The notes beneath the pieces were generated by a model. The model saw only the letters and a list, made by a program, of their open reading frames with translations, was not told the DNA's origin and ran no database searches. This document shows, piece after piece, positions 42,044 to 50,335 of a stretch of DNA of 64,000 nucleotides. A program made the translations under genes and the position numbers. Source of the DNA: Geothrix oryzisoli (GTDB lineage Bacteria > Acidobacteriota > Holophagae > Holophagales > Holophagaceae); assembly GCF_022808865.1 (NCBI RefSeq), contig NZ_JAKZLB010000003.1, positions 129,875 to 193,874 on the forward strand. Direction: 5' to 3'. Numbering within the stretch: position 1 is the stretch's first letter; each line of letters begins with the position of its first letter.

Positions 42044-42607
42044 TCAGGAAGGCCAGGCCTCCCAGGCGGCTGGCGCGGGCCAGCGGCCGGGGACCTCGGC
42101 GTGGTTGGAGACGAGGGCGGCGATGCGGCGGCCGTCCGGAATCAGGTAGCGCAGGGCGAGCACCGAGGGCAGGCGGTCGCTGGGGCCGGCGGTGCCGCGG
42201 TCCACGGACGGGGCCACGAGGGTGCCGTCCGAGAGCTCCAGCCGCAGCTGGTCCGGGAAGGTGTGCAGGGCCGCCAGGCGGCGGTCCCGCAGGTCATCCG
42301 GAAAGCCCAGCATCAGGGTGGCGGCGATGCTGCGGCCGGTCCCCTCGCGCCGCGGCGCCAGCACCGCGAAGGAGGCGCGGGCCTCGGCCAGGTCCCCCGC
42401 CGGGGCGGAGTCCAGCGTCATGCCCTCGGCCCAGAGGGTCTCGGCCACCTGGTCCGCCACGCTCTCCGCCGTTTCCGGCTGGAAGCTGATGCCCTCCGCC
42501 AGCTCCAGCCGCAGGGCCGCCTGGCGCGCCAGAAAAGCCTGGCGGGCCTGGAAGCGGGCGCGCTCGGTGGCGGGGTCGAAGGCGGGCGTCACCGGCAACT
42601 CAGACAT
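42044..42607 (-). CDS. DUF3501-like protein
   Basis: 187 residues. The pattern ARQAFLARQAALRLELAEGISF, SIAATLMLGFPDDLRDRRLAAL and a Leu-Arg-Tyr segment near the end resembles DUF3501, a family often found next to rubrerythrin. The match is partial and made from memory. The ATG at 42607 overlaps the rubrerythrin stop by 8 bases, which supports coupling. Confidence 0.6.
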   Translation of the reverse strand: MSELPVTPAFDPATERARFQARQAFLARQAALRLELAEGISFQPETAESVADQVAETLWAEGMTLDSAPAGDLAEARASFAVLAPRREGTGRSIAATLMLGFPDDLRDRRLAALHTFPDQLRLELSDGTLVAPSVDRGTAGPSDRLPSVLALRYLIPDGRRIAALVSNHAEVPGRWPAPAAWEAWPS

Positions 42608-43073
42608 GTTTCGCGATGTCGGCCGCGGGCTCGGCAAAGGTGGGCTTGGCGCCGGCCTGCAGCTTGGTGAGGGCCTCCTGGAAGCGGCCGGCGTGGAAGC
42701 GCTCCACCTTGGCCAGGGTCTCGAACCAGGCGGCGATCTCGGGGTAGCCCTCTTCCTTGGCCAGGCGGGCGAACTCGGGATACATGTCCGTGTACTCGTA
42801 GGTCTCGCCGGCCACCGCGGACTTCAGGTTGGTCAGCGTGTCGCCCAGGGGCAGGCCCGTCGCGGGATCCGCGGCCTTCTCCGCCAGGAACATCAGGTGC
42901 TTCAGGGCGTGGCCCGTTTCGCCATCAGCGCTGTGCTTGAAGAGGTCGGCCACTTCCTTCAGGCCTTCCTTCTCGGCCACTTGGGACATCCAGGTGTAGC
43001 GTCGGTTCGCCTGGCTCTCGCCGGCAAAGGCAGCCTTGAGGTTCTGGTGGGTCTTGGAGTCGGTGAAGGACAT
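42600..43073 (-). CDS. Rubrerythrin (diiron domain only)
   Basis: A 157-residue four-helix diiron protein. Metal ligands are in AGESQANRRY, ADGETGHALKH (ExxH), AGETYEYTDMY and VERFHAGRF (ExxH). The C-terminal rubredoxin domain of classical rubrerythrins is missing, so an external donor is needed. It reduces peroxide. RBS AGGAG precedes the ATG; a TTGACT box on the minus strand about 70 bases upstream may belong to its promoter. Confidence 0.92.
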   Translation of the reverse strand: MSFTDSKTHQNLKAAFAGESQANRRYTWMSQVAEKEGLKEVADLFKHSADGETGHALKHLMFLAEKAADPATGLPLGDTLTNLKSAVAGETYEYTDMYPEFARLAKEEGYPEIAAWFETLAKVERFHAGRFQEALTKLQAGAKPTFAEPAADIAKHV

Positions 43074-43240
43074 GGGATCTCCTCTTGGGCCGCAATCGGC
43101 GGCATCAAGGTAGAGCCATCCCCGTGCCAAAGCAATAAGTCAAATCATTGAATTAATTCTGGAAATTCCAAGGGTCGCGATCGCGCACCATCCTCGACCG
43201 GCCGGGAGCCGGATCCACGATATGTCGAGAGGTCCGAGGG

Positions 43241-43720
43241 TCAGCGGACCTTGGAAAGGCTGCTGCAGATCTGGGAGGCATCCACGCTGAGGGCCCGGCC
43301 GAAGCCGAGCACCAGGCGCCCGGCCGAGGGGCGGAGGAGGAAGAAGGAGAAGTCCCCCAGTTCGAGGGTCGGTTCCGCTTGCGGGAACCGCGCCAGGTAG
43401 GCTTCGGCCGCCGCCTCGTGGCGATCCGAGCCCCTGGGGATCTCCTCGGCCCGTCCCTGCACCGTGACGCGGGGCAGGGCCAGGGGATCCTGGCCCTCCT
43501 CCACGGGCACCATGAGCATCAGGCTGACCCGCGCATCGGCCCGCATGTCGCGGGTGTGCTGGGCCAGGCTGCTCACATGGACGAGGAAGCCCGAGCCATC
43601 CGCGGCCGGAACCACGGGCGCCATGGACACGAAGGGCCCGCCGTCCCGCAGGGTGCCGAGGGCGGCCACGGGAAGCCCGGTCAGCAGGGCGTGGAGCGTC
43701 GCTTCCGTGTTCGGATCCAT
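43241..43720 (-). CDS. Pyridoxamine 5'-phosphate oxidase-like/HugZ-type protein
   Basis: A 159-residue split-barrel flavin-type protein: LLTGLPVAALGTLRDGGPFVSMAPVVPAADG, SSLAQHTRDMRADARVSLMLM, RVTVQGRAEEIP and FFLLRPSAGRLVLGFGRA. The same architecture occurs in HugZ haem-utilisation proteins. The ATG at 43720 follows AAGGAG. It lies just upstream of the rubrerythrin gene, and redox or haem use is plausible. Confidence 0.8.
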   Translation of the reverse strand: MDPNTEATLHALLTGLPVAALGTLRDGGPFVSMAPVVPAADGSGFLVHVSSLAQHTRDMRADARVSLMLMVPVEEGQDPLALPRVTVQGRAEEIPRGSDRHEAAAEAYLARFPQAEPTLELGDFSFFLLRPSAGRLVLGFGRALSVDASQICSSLSKVR

Positions 43721-43825
43721 GCAGGTCTCCTTCCCCGGGGCGGGACCCTCCATCATCCTCCGGACGGGAAGGGCGGTCTGCACCCCAGAGTGCGGCGGGG
43801 CCATACCCCGCCATGAACCCGGATC

Positions 43826-44584
43826 CTAGTGCCCCACCCAGTGTCCGAGGTACTCCCAGCAGGCCCGGTGGACCTCCGCGAATCCCTCCGCCTGGGGCAC
43901 CAGGAACTGGAGCTGAAAGGGTCGGGGCCGCCCCTGCCAGTCGGCTCCCACCGGCGTGGGCTCGAACCCCTCTCGACGGGCGAGGGCCATGGCCCGGGGC
44001 AGGTGCCAGGCCGAACTGACCAGGGCCACGCGATGCCAGCCGAAGCGGCCCTGGAGCCGGCGGTAGGCGACCAGTTCATCGCGGGTGATCCAGCAGGGCT
44101 CCTCCACCACCAGGATCGCGGAGTCGGGGATGCCCAGGCCCCGCCAGAGGAGGCGGGTCTCTTCGCCGAGGTTCCGATCCCCGCTCACGGCATCATGGGT
44201 GGCGCCGCTGGCCACGAGGACCCGGGCCTTCCCGGCATGCCAGAGCCGGGCGGCGAGAACGATCCGGTCCCCCGCGTGGTTCGCCTGGGGCTGCCCAAAA
44301 GGATCTACCTGGCTCCCCCCGCCGAGGACGCACACCGCATCGAACGGCTGGACCGTGGTCATCTGCAGGGGAGGGATCGGGGCCTCCAGGCGTCTCGTGA
44401 GGATGGAGCCCAGGTAGACGTTCCCCGCGATCGCCTCCAGCACCGCGGCGCTCAGGAAGAGCAGGGCCGGAACCCGCTGCCGCCGGATGAAGCAGCGGAG
44501 GCAGCCGGCGAACAGGAGCAGCCAGAGGAGGCCCGCCGGCATGACCAGCAGGGCCAGGGTCTTCTGCAGGGAGAGCAGGGTCAT
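43826..44584 (-). CDS. DUF218/YdcF-like membrane protein
   Basis: 252 residues with two N-terminal membrane helices and a DUF218 domain (FDAVCVLGGGSQVDPFG, DRIVLAARLWHAGKARVLVASG, LGEETRLLWRGLGIPDSAI, VALVSSAWHLPRAMALARREGF). Family members such as ElyC and SanA act in envelope biogenesis and antibiotic resistance. The ATG overlaps the beta-lactamase stop (ATGA). Confidence 0.85.
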   Translation of the reverse strand: MTLLSLQKTLALLVMPAGLLWLLLFAGCLRCFIRRQRVPALLFLSAAVLEAIAGNVYLGSILTRRLEAPIPPLQMTTVQPFDAVCVLGGGSQVDPFGQPQANHAGDRIVLAARLWHAGKARVLVASGATHDAVSGDRNLGEETRLLWRGLGIPDSAILVVEEPCWITRDELVAYRRLQGRFGWHRVALVSSAWHLPRAMALARREGFEPTPVGADWQGRPRPFQLQFLVPQAEGFAEVHRACWEYLGHWVGH

Positions 44585-45468
44585 GGTGCCTCCGGAGCGG
44601 CTTCGGACAAGAACGCCCCGGCCACGATGCGTCCCACGTCTGCCAGTGCGGCCTCGCGGTCGCGGGCGGAGGCGGTGGAGCCAGTGAGGTAGGCGGCTAC
44701 GAGGATGGGTGCCCGGCCGGGCGGACGGAGGATGGCCACATCGTTCACGGTGCCCCGCGCCCCGGTGCCGGTCTTGTCGCCGACGATCCAGCCCGCGGGC
44801 AGGCCCGCCCGCAGCCGGGTCACACCTGTGGTGCAGCCCCGCATCCAGCCCTCCAGGCGCTGGCGGGAGGCCGGATGGAGGGCTTCGCCCAGGAGCAGGA
44901 GCTTCAGAGTGTCCACCATGGCCGACGGGGTGGTGGTGTCCCGGGGGTCGCCGGGGATGGCGGTGTTCAGGGCGGGCTCTGTGCGGTCCAGGCGGGTCAC
45001 GGGATCGCCAAGCGAGCGGGCGAAGGCCGTCACGGCCCCGGGCCCGCCGAGGTGGCCCAGCAGCAGGTTGGCGGCGGTGTTGTCGCTGACCTCCACTGCG
45101 GCGGCGCAGAGGTCCGCGAGGGTCATGCGGCCCTCCGCCACCCGCGCGGTGGTGATGGGCGCGTACTCGAGCAGGTCCGCCCTGGTGTAGCGAAGGGCGC
45201 GGTCCAGCCCATCGGGGCCCCGGTCCACCCGGGCCAGCACGGCCCCGGCCAGCAGGACCTTGAACGTGCTGCACATGGGGAAGCGTTCGCCCCCCCGGTG
45301 GTCCAGGCGGCGGCCTGAGCCCGTGTCGAGCGCCGCCACGCCGAGGCGCCCCCCGACCCGCGCCTCCAGGGCTGCCAGAGGGTCCGAAGCAGAAGAAGCC
45401 AGCGGCGCTGGCGGGGCCGCCAGGAGGGGCAGCAGCGCGAGGATGGCCGCGAGCAGGGTCCGGACCAT
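44581..45468 (-). CDS. bla: Class A beta-lactamase
   Basis: A 295-residue secreted enzyme with a signal peptide to about residue 27. All catalytic motifs are intact: S67-T-F-K70, S128-D-N130, E164-PAL-N168 (omega loop) and K232-T-G234. RAGLPAGWIVGDKTGTG is typical of the PER/L2-like branch. A Cys precedes the catalytic Ser, but the partner Cys of class A carbapenemases after KTG is absent. Host base composition suggests an old chromosomal gene. It is coupled to a DUF218 gene. Confidence 0.93.
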   Translation of the reverse strand: MVRTLLAAILALLPLLAAPPAPLASSASDPLAALEARVGGRLGVAALDTGSGRRLDHRGGERFPMCSTFKVLLAGAVLARVDRGPDGLDRALRYTRADLLEYAPITTARVAEGRMTLADLCAAAVEVSDNTAANLLLGHLGGPGAVTAFARSLGDPVTRLDRTEPALNTAIPGDPRDTTTPSAMVDTLKLLLLGEALHPASRQRLEGWMRGCTTGVTRLRAGLPAGWIVGDKTGTGARGTVNDVAILRPPGRAPILVAAYLTGSTASARDREAALADVGRIVAGAFLSEAAPEAP

Positions 45469-45516
45469 GGGGGCTCCATGAAAGCCCCCCGTTCTACCAC
45501 GGAGAGCCGGCGCGGC

Positions 45517-45687
45517 CTACTCGGGCTGGCCGCCCTCCGGCGTGTCGTCCTGGCCTTCGGGTTCCGGAATGTCGTTGCCCTGGGCGTCCTTCTTCAGCGC
45601 CTTCTTCTGCAGCTTCTCTTCCTTCTTCTTCTGGCGGGCCAGGTCCTTCTGCCGCTTCTCGAAGTTGTAGTTGGGCTTTCTGGCCAT
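45517..45687 (-). CDS. Small Lys/Glu-rich protein
   Basis: A 56-residue protein: MARKPNYNFEKRQKDLARQ, a run of Lys/Glu, and an acidic Pro/Gly-rich tail. The start MARKPNYNFEKRQK occurs in small uncharacterised proteins of many soil bacteria, so I regard it as real. No function known. Confidence 0.65.
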   Translation of the reverse strand: MARKPNYNFEKRQKDLARQKKKEEKLQKKALKKDAQGNDIPEPEGQDDTPEGGQPE

Positions 45688-45738
45688 GGCGCGTCCGATC
45701 TCAAAAAAGGTTGAAGCCTGTGAAGCCCTTTCCTTAGT

Positions 45739-46215
45739 CTACCGCCTCGTCCGGCGAAGTGCCTGGATCAGGTCGTCCAGCCGCTGGAGGAAGGTGGAGC
45801 GGTCCCGCGCCGTGAAGGGGGCCGGGCCGGTGCCCAGCTCGCCCATGGCCCGCAGGTGCGTCATCAGCTCGCGGCTGGCCAGGGCGTCGCCGATGGAATC
45901 CGGAGAGTACACCCGGCCTTTGGCATCCAGGGCCCGGGCGCCCTTCTCCAGGCAGCGGGCCGCCAGGGGGATGTCCGCCGTCACCGCGATGTCCGAGGCC
46001 GTGATGCGCTCCACGATCCAGTCGTCGGCGCCATCGAACTGCCCCCGTGCCACCACCACCGACTCGAACAGCGGATTCCGCGGCACCCGCAGGGGCGTGT
46101 TGGACACCAGGAGGACCCGGAGCCCGCAGCGGGTGGCCACGCGGAAGACCTCCTCCTTCACGGGGCAGGCGTCGGCATCCACGAAGATGCGGATGGCGGC
46201 CGGTTCGTCGCTCAT
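45739..46215 (-). CDS. YaiI/YqxD family protein (DUF188)
   Basis: 158 residues with FVDADACPVKEEVFRVA at the N-terminus, ADDWIVERITASDIAVTADIPLA and LMTHLRAMGELGTGPAPFTARDRSTFLQRLD. The family is related to PIN-like nucleases; its role is unknown. The ATG overlaps the stop of the flavin reductase gene (ATGA). Confidence 0.92.
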   Translation of the reverse strand: MSDEPAAIRIFVDADACPVKEEVFRVATRCGLRVLLVSNTPLRVPRNPLFESVVVARGQFDGADDWIVERITASDIAVTADIPLAARCLEKGARALDAKGRVYSPDSIGDALASRELMTHLRAMGELGTGPAPFTARDRSTFLQRLDDLIQALRRTRR

Positions 46216-46739
46216 GCTCCGGTCCCGAGCAGGGCCTGGATCGCCGCCGCGACGCGCCCCGCCTGGGCCGGGTCCGCCAGCCGCCCCTCCGCGTCCAGGC
46301 TCGATGCCGCCAGCGTGAGGCAGAGCGAGGCCTCGGGCACCACCCGCGCCGACATCACCGCCAGGGTGTGGGCGAGGGAAGCCTGGGCCTTGGCACCGCC
46401 CTCCGGCGATGGCGACGCGCTCCAGGCCGCCGCGGGCTTGCCCACGCAGGCGCCCGAGGAGACCACCCACTCCAGCAGGTTCTTCAGCACCGCGGGCATG
46501 GCGTGGATGTATTCGGGCGTGCAGATGAGGAGGGCATCCGCGGCCTGGATGCGGGCCCGCAGGTCGGCCACGGGCTCCGGCGCGGGCTCGAGGTCCCGCT
46601 CGGGGCTGAAGTGGGGCAGGTCGTCCAGCCGCTCCCAGAACTCGAAGGCCGCGGCCGGCGCCAGGCGGGCCGCCTCCCGCAGGAGCCGCGCGTTGAGGGA
46701 GCCGGGCCGCAGGCTCCCGGCCAAGGCGAGGATCCGCAT
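46212..46739 (-). CDS. NADPH-dependent FMN reductase-like flavoprotein
   Basis: A 175-residue flavodoxin-fold enzyme: MRILALAGSLRPGSLNARLL binds the FMN phosphate, and ADALLICTPEYIHAMPAVLKNLLEWV is the family signature. It reduces quinones or other acceptors with NAD(P)H. It is in a tight run with its neighbours. Confidence 0.88.
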   Translation of the reverse strand: MRILALAGSLRPGSLNARLLREAARLAPAAAFEFWERLDDLPHFSPERDLEPAPEPVADLRARIQAADALLICTPEYIHAMPAVLKNLLEWVVSSGACVGKPAAAWSASPSPEGGAKAQASLAHTLAVMSARVVPEASLCLTLAASSLDAEGRLADPAQAGRVAAAIQALLGTGA

Positions 46740-46954
46740 CAGGCCTTCCGCCGCCAGACCAGCACCACGCCCACGGCGATGGCGGCCAGGCCCGCCCAGG
46801 ACGGAATGCGCACCGTCTCCTTCTCCTTCAGGGTGAACTCCAGCGGGCCCAGCTTGGCGTCGTGGCTGCCCTTCGTATAGCTGAACTCCGGCCAGGCCAG
46901 GGCCGCGGCCCCGAGGGCGATGAGGGCCAGCCCGACGAGCGGCTTGAGACGCAT
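46739..46954 (-). CDS. Small two-helix membrane protein
   Basis: 71 residues with hydrophobic segments at both ends and a central KLGPLEFTLKEKETVRIP loop. This layout is shared by small DUF3185-like proteins. The start follows GGAGG, and the stop overlaps the flavin reductase start. Confidence 0.65.
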   Translation of the reverse strand: MRLKPLVGLALIALGAAALAWPEFSYTKGSHDAKLGPLEFTLKEKETVRIPSWAGLAAIAVGVVLVWRRKA

Positions 46955-47050
46955 GGGACCTCCAGGGGACGGTTCCATTCCAGCATGACGGGTCCCGGAA
47001 GGGGGCAGGCTCCGGGCGGAACCTCCCGGCCCGGGCGAGGGGACTTGGCC

Positions 47051-47398
47051 TCACGGCCCTGTGAGCGGCGCCTCGGCGAGCCGGCGCGCCCATTCGGCCT
47101 GCCGGGTCTTGAGGGTCTCCTTCAACGCCCAGGGGCTCAGATCCTCCTCGAGGACCTCCAGGAGCACGAACTCGAAGGCGGCCTCCCCCAGGCGGGTCCA
47201 GGCCGCCTGCAGGTCCCGGTCCAGGTGACGGCCGGCGTTGAGGGTGTGCCAGAGGCCGTTCTGGGTGGTGTCGAGGTTCGGGGCCGAGCCGGCCCAGGCG
47301 CGGCCCGTGGCCCGTTCCCGGACGGCGTAGATCCCGGGGCGCGGCCGGCGCTCCTTGTAGGCCCTCCGCGCCGCCTTCCGGTCGAAGGGCTCAGCCAT
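47051..47398 (-). CDS. GIY-YIG nuclease family protein
   Basis: A 115-residue single-domain protein: RPGIYAVRERATGRAWAGSAPNLDTTQNGLWHTLNAG with a diverged GIY...YIG (AGS) core, and FEFVLLEVL. It may be an inactive or specialised member. It overlaps the DUF2239 gene by 8 bases. Confidence 0.75.
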   Translation of the reverse strand: MAEPFDRKAARRAYKERRPRPGIYAVRERATGRAWAGSAPNLDTTQNGLWHTLNAGRHLDRDLQAAWTRLGEAAFEFVLLEVLEEDLSPWALKETLKTRQAEWARRLAEAPLTGP

Positions 47399-48005
47399 GG
47401 GCGCCCCCTTCCTCCGCCGGAAAGGCCGGACCCGCCAGCCTCCATGCGTGGTCGCCCACATCGGCGGGCCAGGCGCGGAGGATCGCCTGGAAGGTCTCCC
47501 GGCTCCCGGCGTACAGGGCGCGCAGCGCCTCCTCGAAGCCCGGTTCGTCACCCGCCATGGCGGTCATGAAGCGGTGGGCGGCCTCCTGGGCCTCCCGGCG
47601 GCGCTCCTTCCCGCCGCTGGCCTGGCGGGCCTCCTCCACCAGCCTGCGCAGGGCCACGGAGGCCCCCCCGGGCTGGGCGTTCAGCCAGTCCCAGTGCCGG
47701 GGCAGCAGGGTGACTTCGCGGGCCACCACGCCGAGCTTCGGCCGCCCCCGGCCGCGGGGAGGGAGCGCCGCGGCCTCCTCGCGGCCCGCCCCGGGGGGCG
47801 ACAGCCGGGCCACCACCGCCTCGGCGGTGCCGCGCAGGTCCAGGTCGACCACCCGGCCGGTCGCATCCTCGAAGGTCAGGAGGGGGGCCGTGGCCCCCTG
47901 GTCCAGGGCCGCCTTCACGGCCAAGGCCACTTCGGGAAGGGGCCCCGAGGCGAGCCGTCGAGTCCCCTGGAAGGCGGTGCAGAGCTTGACTGGATTTTCG
48001 GGCAT
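47391..48005 (-). CDS. DUF2239 family protein
   Basis: 204 residues: CTAFQGTRRLASGPLPEVALAVK, GRGRPKLGVVAREVTLLPRHW, LNAQPGGASVALRRLVEEAR, FMTAMAGDEPGFEEALRALYAG. The family is of unknown function and usually paired with the GIY-YIG protein, as here. Its promoter contains a perfect 11-bp inverted repeat. Confidence 0.85.
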   Translation of the reverse strand: MPENPVKLCTAFQGTRRLASGPLPEVALAVKAALDQGATAPLLTFEDATGRVVDLDLRGTAEAVVARLSPPGAGREEAAALPPRGRGRPKLGVVAREVTLLPRHWDWLNAQPGGASVALRRLVEEARQASGGKERRREAQEAAHRFMTAMAGDEPGFEEALRALYAGSRETFQAILRAWPADVGDHAWRLAGPAFPAEEGGAHG

Positions 48006-48036
48006 GGCGTAGATCTCCGTCCGGAGGGACGAAGAT

Positions 48037-48080
48037 AATTTACCCGGATGAATTTAGTGGGTCAATAATATCCGGGTAAA
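48037..48080 (-). promoter_or_regulatory. Promoter and operator upstream of DUF2239 gene
   Basis: On the minus strand TTGACC (48060-48065), 17 bases, TAAATT (48037-48042). Perfect 11-bp arms TTTACCCGGAT (48039-48049) and ATCCGGGTAAA (48070-48080) surround the -35 and overlap the -10, with centre-to-centre spacing of 31 bases. The binding protein is not in the window. Confidence 0.7.
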
Positions 48081-48107
48081 AAAGTGAAATCCGCCTCCGG
48101 GCGGCGC

Positions 48108-48494
48108 TCAGCCAACCTGGTCCACGCACCACTTCACGCCACCCCGGGCGGCCATGAAGAGGAACAGGAAGCAGAAGACGACCGCCGGCTCACCCTGGTT
48201 CACCGCGGGCCAGAAGGCGGCGCCGAGCTGGAACTTCCAGTGGAACTGGGTGTAGGCCACGGCCATCATGCCGCTGAGGACGAAGGCCGCCAGGCGCGTC
48301 TGGAAGCCCACCAGGATGGCCAGGCCGCCCACCAGCTCGAGGACGCCGCCGATCCAGATCTGCGAGCCCACCGGGGGCCGGAAGCCGCCCGCCACGCCGA
48401 AGAGCTTCTGGAACCCGTGGAAGACGAACAGCAGGCCCGCCACGATCCGCAGCAGGGCGTAGGTGTGATCGGCGTACTTCTCGAGCCACTTCAT
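48108..48494 (-). CDS. DoxX family membrane protein
   Basis: A 128-residue four-helix protein: YALLRIVAGLLFVFHGFQKLFG, GGVLELVGGLAILVGFQTRLAAFVL, MAVAYTQFHW and VFCFLFLFMAARGG. DoxX relatives act in redox or thiosulphate metabolism. It has an independent upstream region. Confidence 0.9.
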   Translation of the reverse strand: MKWLEKYADHTYALLRIVAGLLFVFHGFQKLFGVAGGFRPPVGSQIWIGGVLELVGGLAILVGFQTRLAAFVLSGMMAVAYTQFHWKFQLGAAFWPAVNQGEPAVVFCFLFLFMAARGGVKWCVDQVG

Positions 48495-48566
48495 GCGGAC
48501 CTCCGGGCAGGTTGTGGTGACATTTTGCCCAGAACCGCGCCGGAGGGAAGCGTCCAGGCGGCGGGC

Positions 48567-48866
48567 CTACCCATGCACCGGCGTGGCCGCGCCCGCGCCC
48601 ACCACGGTGATCCAGGGGCGGACGGTCCAGCGGTGTACCAGGCCGTGGAGGACATAGGGATCCGCCGCCGCGAACCGCTGGGCCGCCGCCGGGGAATCGC
48701 CCTGGAACAGGAGGATCGACATGTCCACCGGGTCCGCCACGGCGCCGCCGAGCACCAGCTCGCCTCGGTGGTGGGCCTCCCAGGCCAGCGCGAGGTGCTC
48801 CTTCCGGAACTCTCCCCGGCGCTCCACATATTCCGGACCGACCTCATAAATCAGGAGGAAATGCAT
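48567..48866 (-). CDS. YciI-like protein
   Basis: A 99-residue ferredoxin-like fold protein: MHFLLIYEVGPEYVERRGEFRKEHL, GELVLGGAVADPVDMSILLFQG, FAAADPYVLHGLVHRWTVRPW. The conserved His and Asp of the YciI family are present. The role is unknown. Confidence 0.88.
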   Translation of the reverse strand: MHFLLIYEVGPEYVERRGEFRKEHLALAWEAHHRGELVLGGAVADPVDMSILLFQGDSPAAAQRFAAADPYVLHGLVHRWTVRPWITVVGAGAATPVHG

Positions 48867-49080
48867 GGATATACCTCTGCAATGGGAAGGCGGCCCACAA
48901 GGACCGGCCTCCATGAGAGTAAAGATGGGGCGAAGTGGTTGACGGCGCCCCCGTCTTTTTCCAGGAGGGATGGGGCGCGTGGCGGCCTTGCGGCATCCTG
49001 AGCCGCCGCAAGGCCTGGGCCGGACCTCCGTAAACGATCCGCGGCCGCGGGCGTAACTCAGCATCAGCCAGGGGCCTGCC

Positions 49081-49974
49081 ATGCATTCCATCTTCTTCGA
49101 CCAAGGCCGGCGCCTGCGCAACGGGTGGTGGGCGCTCCTCTACCTGGCCATCCTGGTGACCTGCGCCAGCGCCTTCCAGGGGCTGGTGGCCCCGCTGCTG
49201 AAGCGGGCTGGGATCCGCGGCGGCGATTGGGTGGTGGGCCTCCTGTTCCTGTTCAGCCTGCTGGCGGCCTGGCTCTGCACCCGGCTCCGGGGTGAGTCCC
49301 TGGCCAGCACCGGCTGGCAGCTGAACGGCCGCTGGGTCCGGGAAGCCGCCTGGGGCACGCTGCTCGGGATCGGCGTCATGCTGCTGGCGGCGGGGCTGCT
49401 CTGGGCGGTGGGCGGAGTCACCTGGGAACTGGATCCCGGGCGCAGCTTCAGGAGCCTCGGGCTTGGCTTCGGGATGTTCGCGCTGGTGGCCCTGTGGGAG
49501 GAGAACCTGTTCCGGGGCTTCGTCTTCCAGCGGCTGGTGGCGGGCCTGGGAGCCTGGCCCGCCCAGGTGATCCTCGCGCTCTTCTTCGCCGGGGCCCACT
49601 GGGGCAACCCCGGCATGCACGGCGCCACCAAGGTCTGGGCCACCCTCGACATCGCCCTGGCCGCGGTGTTCCTGGGGCTGGCCTACCTCCGCACCCGCAG
49701 CCTGGCCCTGCCCATCGGCATCCACCTGGGGTGGAACTGGGCCCAGGGCCATGTCCTGGGCTTCGGGGTCAGCGGCACCTCGGTCGCGCACGGCTGGGTC
49801 CGTCCCGTGTTCCAGGGGAAACCGGAGTGGGTGAGCGGGGGCGCCTTCGGGCTGGAGGCCAGCGTCTTCGGGGTGGCCGCCGTGCTGGTGGGCATCCTCC
49901 TGCTGGGGTGGTGGCGGGGCTCGGCGCCGGCTTCTGCCGTGGCACCGGCCTCCCCGGGCCTCGGTTCCCTCTGA
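49081..49974 (+). CDS. CPBP family intramembrane glutamic protease
   Basis: 297 residues with seven to eight membrane helices. The catalytic motifs are WEENLFRGFVFQRL (EExxxR), FAGAHWGN and IGIHLGWNW, as in Rce1/CPBP proteases. Members cleave prenylated proteins or bacteriocin leaders. The 214-base gap upstream carries the divergent YciI promoter region. Confidence 0.9.
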   Translation: MHSIFFDQGRRLRNGWWALLYLAILVTCASAFQGLVAPLLKRAGIRGGDWVVGLLFLFSLLAAWLCTRLRGESLASTGWQLNGRWVREAAWGTLLGIGVMLLAAGLLWAVGGVTWELDPGRSFRSLGLGFGMFALVALWEENLFRGFVFQRLVAGLGAWPAQVILALFFAGAHWGNPGMHGATKVWATLDIALAAVFLGLAYLRTRSLALPIGIHLGWNWAQGHVLGFGVSGTSVAHGWVRPVFQGKPEWVSGGAFGLEASVFGVAAVLVGILLLGWWRGSAPASAVAPASPGLGSL

Positions 49975-50008
49975 GCCCGGGCCGCAACCGGGACCGCGGC
50001 CGCCGGTC

Positions 50009-50326
50009 TCAGCCCTTGGGCCCCGGGCCCTTCCGGGCGGGCTTGCGCCGGCGCTCCGGCTTCTTCGGCCTGGCCGGTGGCTGGGTGGCGCTGTCGTAGA
50101 GGGTCTCCAGGCGGATGGCCTTGGCCGAGGTGTCCGCCGCCTTGTGGATCTCCTTCAGCACCGAGGCCACCAGATCCAGGTCCGCCGCATCGCCCTTCAG
50201 CAGCTCCTGGAAGGCCCTGGACTTCAGCTCCTCCAGCCGCTTCGACTGCCGCTTCCCCGCCGCCCAGTTCAGCAGCTTGGAGAACAGCTCATAGCCGAGC
50301 TTGAGTTCAGGGGTGGGGAGGGACAT
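50009..50326 (-). CDS. Hypothetical basic-tailed protein
   Basis: 105 residues: an amphipathic helical N-terminal two thirds and a Lys/Arg/Pro-rich tail. It starts 9 bases after the YidC-like gene and is probably cotranscribed, so it could act with it at the membrane or ribosome. No family recognised. Confidence 0.55.
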   Translation of the reverse strand: MSLPTPELKLGYELFSKLLNWAAGKRQSKRLEELKSRAFQELLKGDAADLDLVASVLKEIHKAADTSAKAIRLETLYDSATQPPARPKKPERRRKPARKGPGPKG

Positions 50327-50335
50327 GGGTGCGGA

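Noticed and set aside
44581-45468. Carbapenemase of class A
   Set aside because: The Cys before the catalytic Ser is present, but the partner Cys just after KTG (as in KPC) is missing, so the diagnostic disulphide cannot form.
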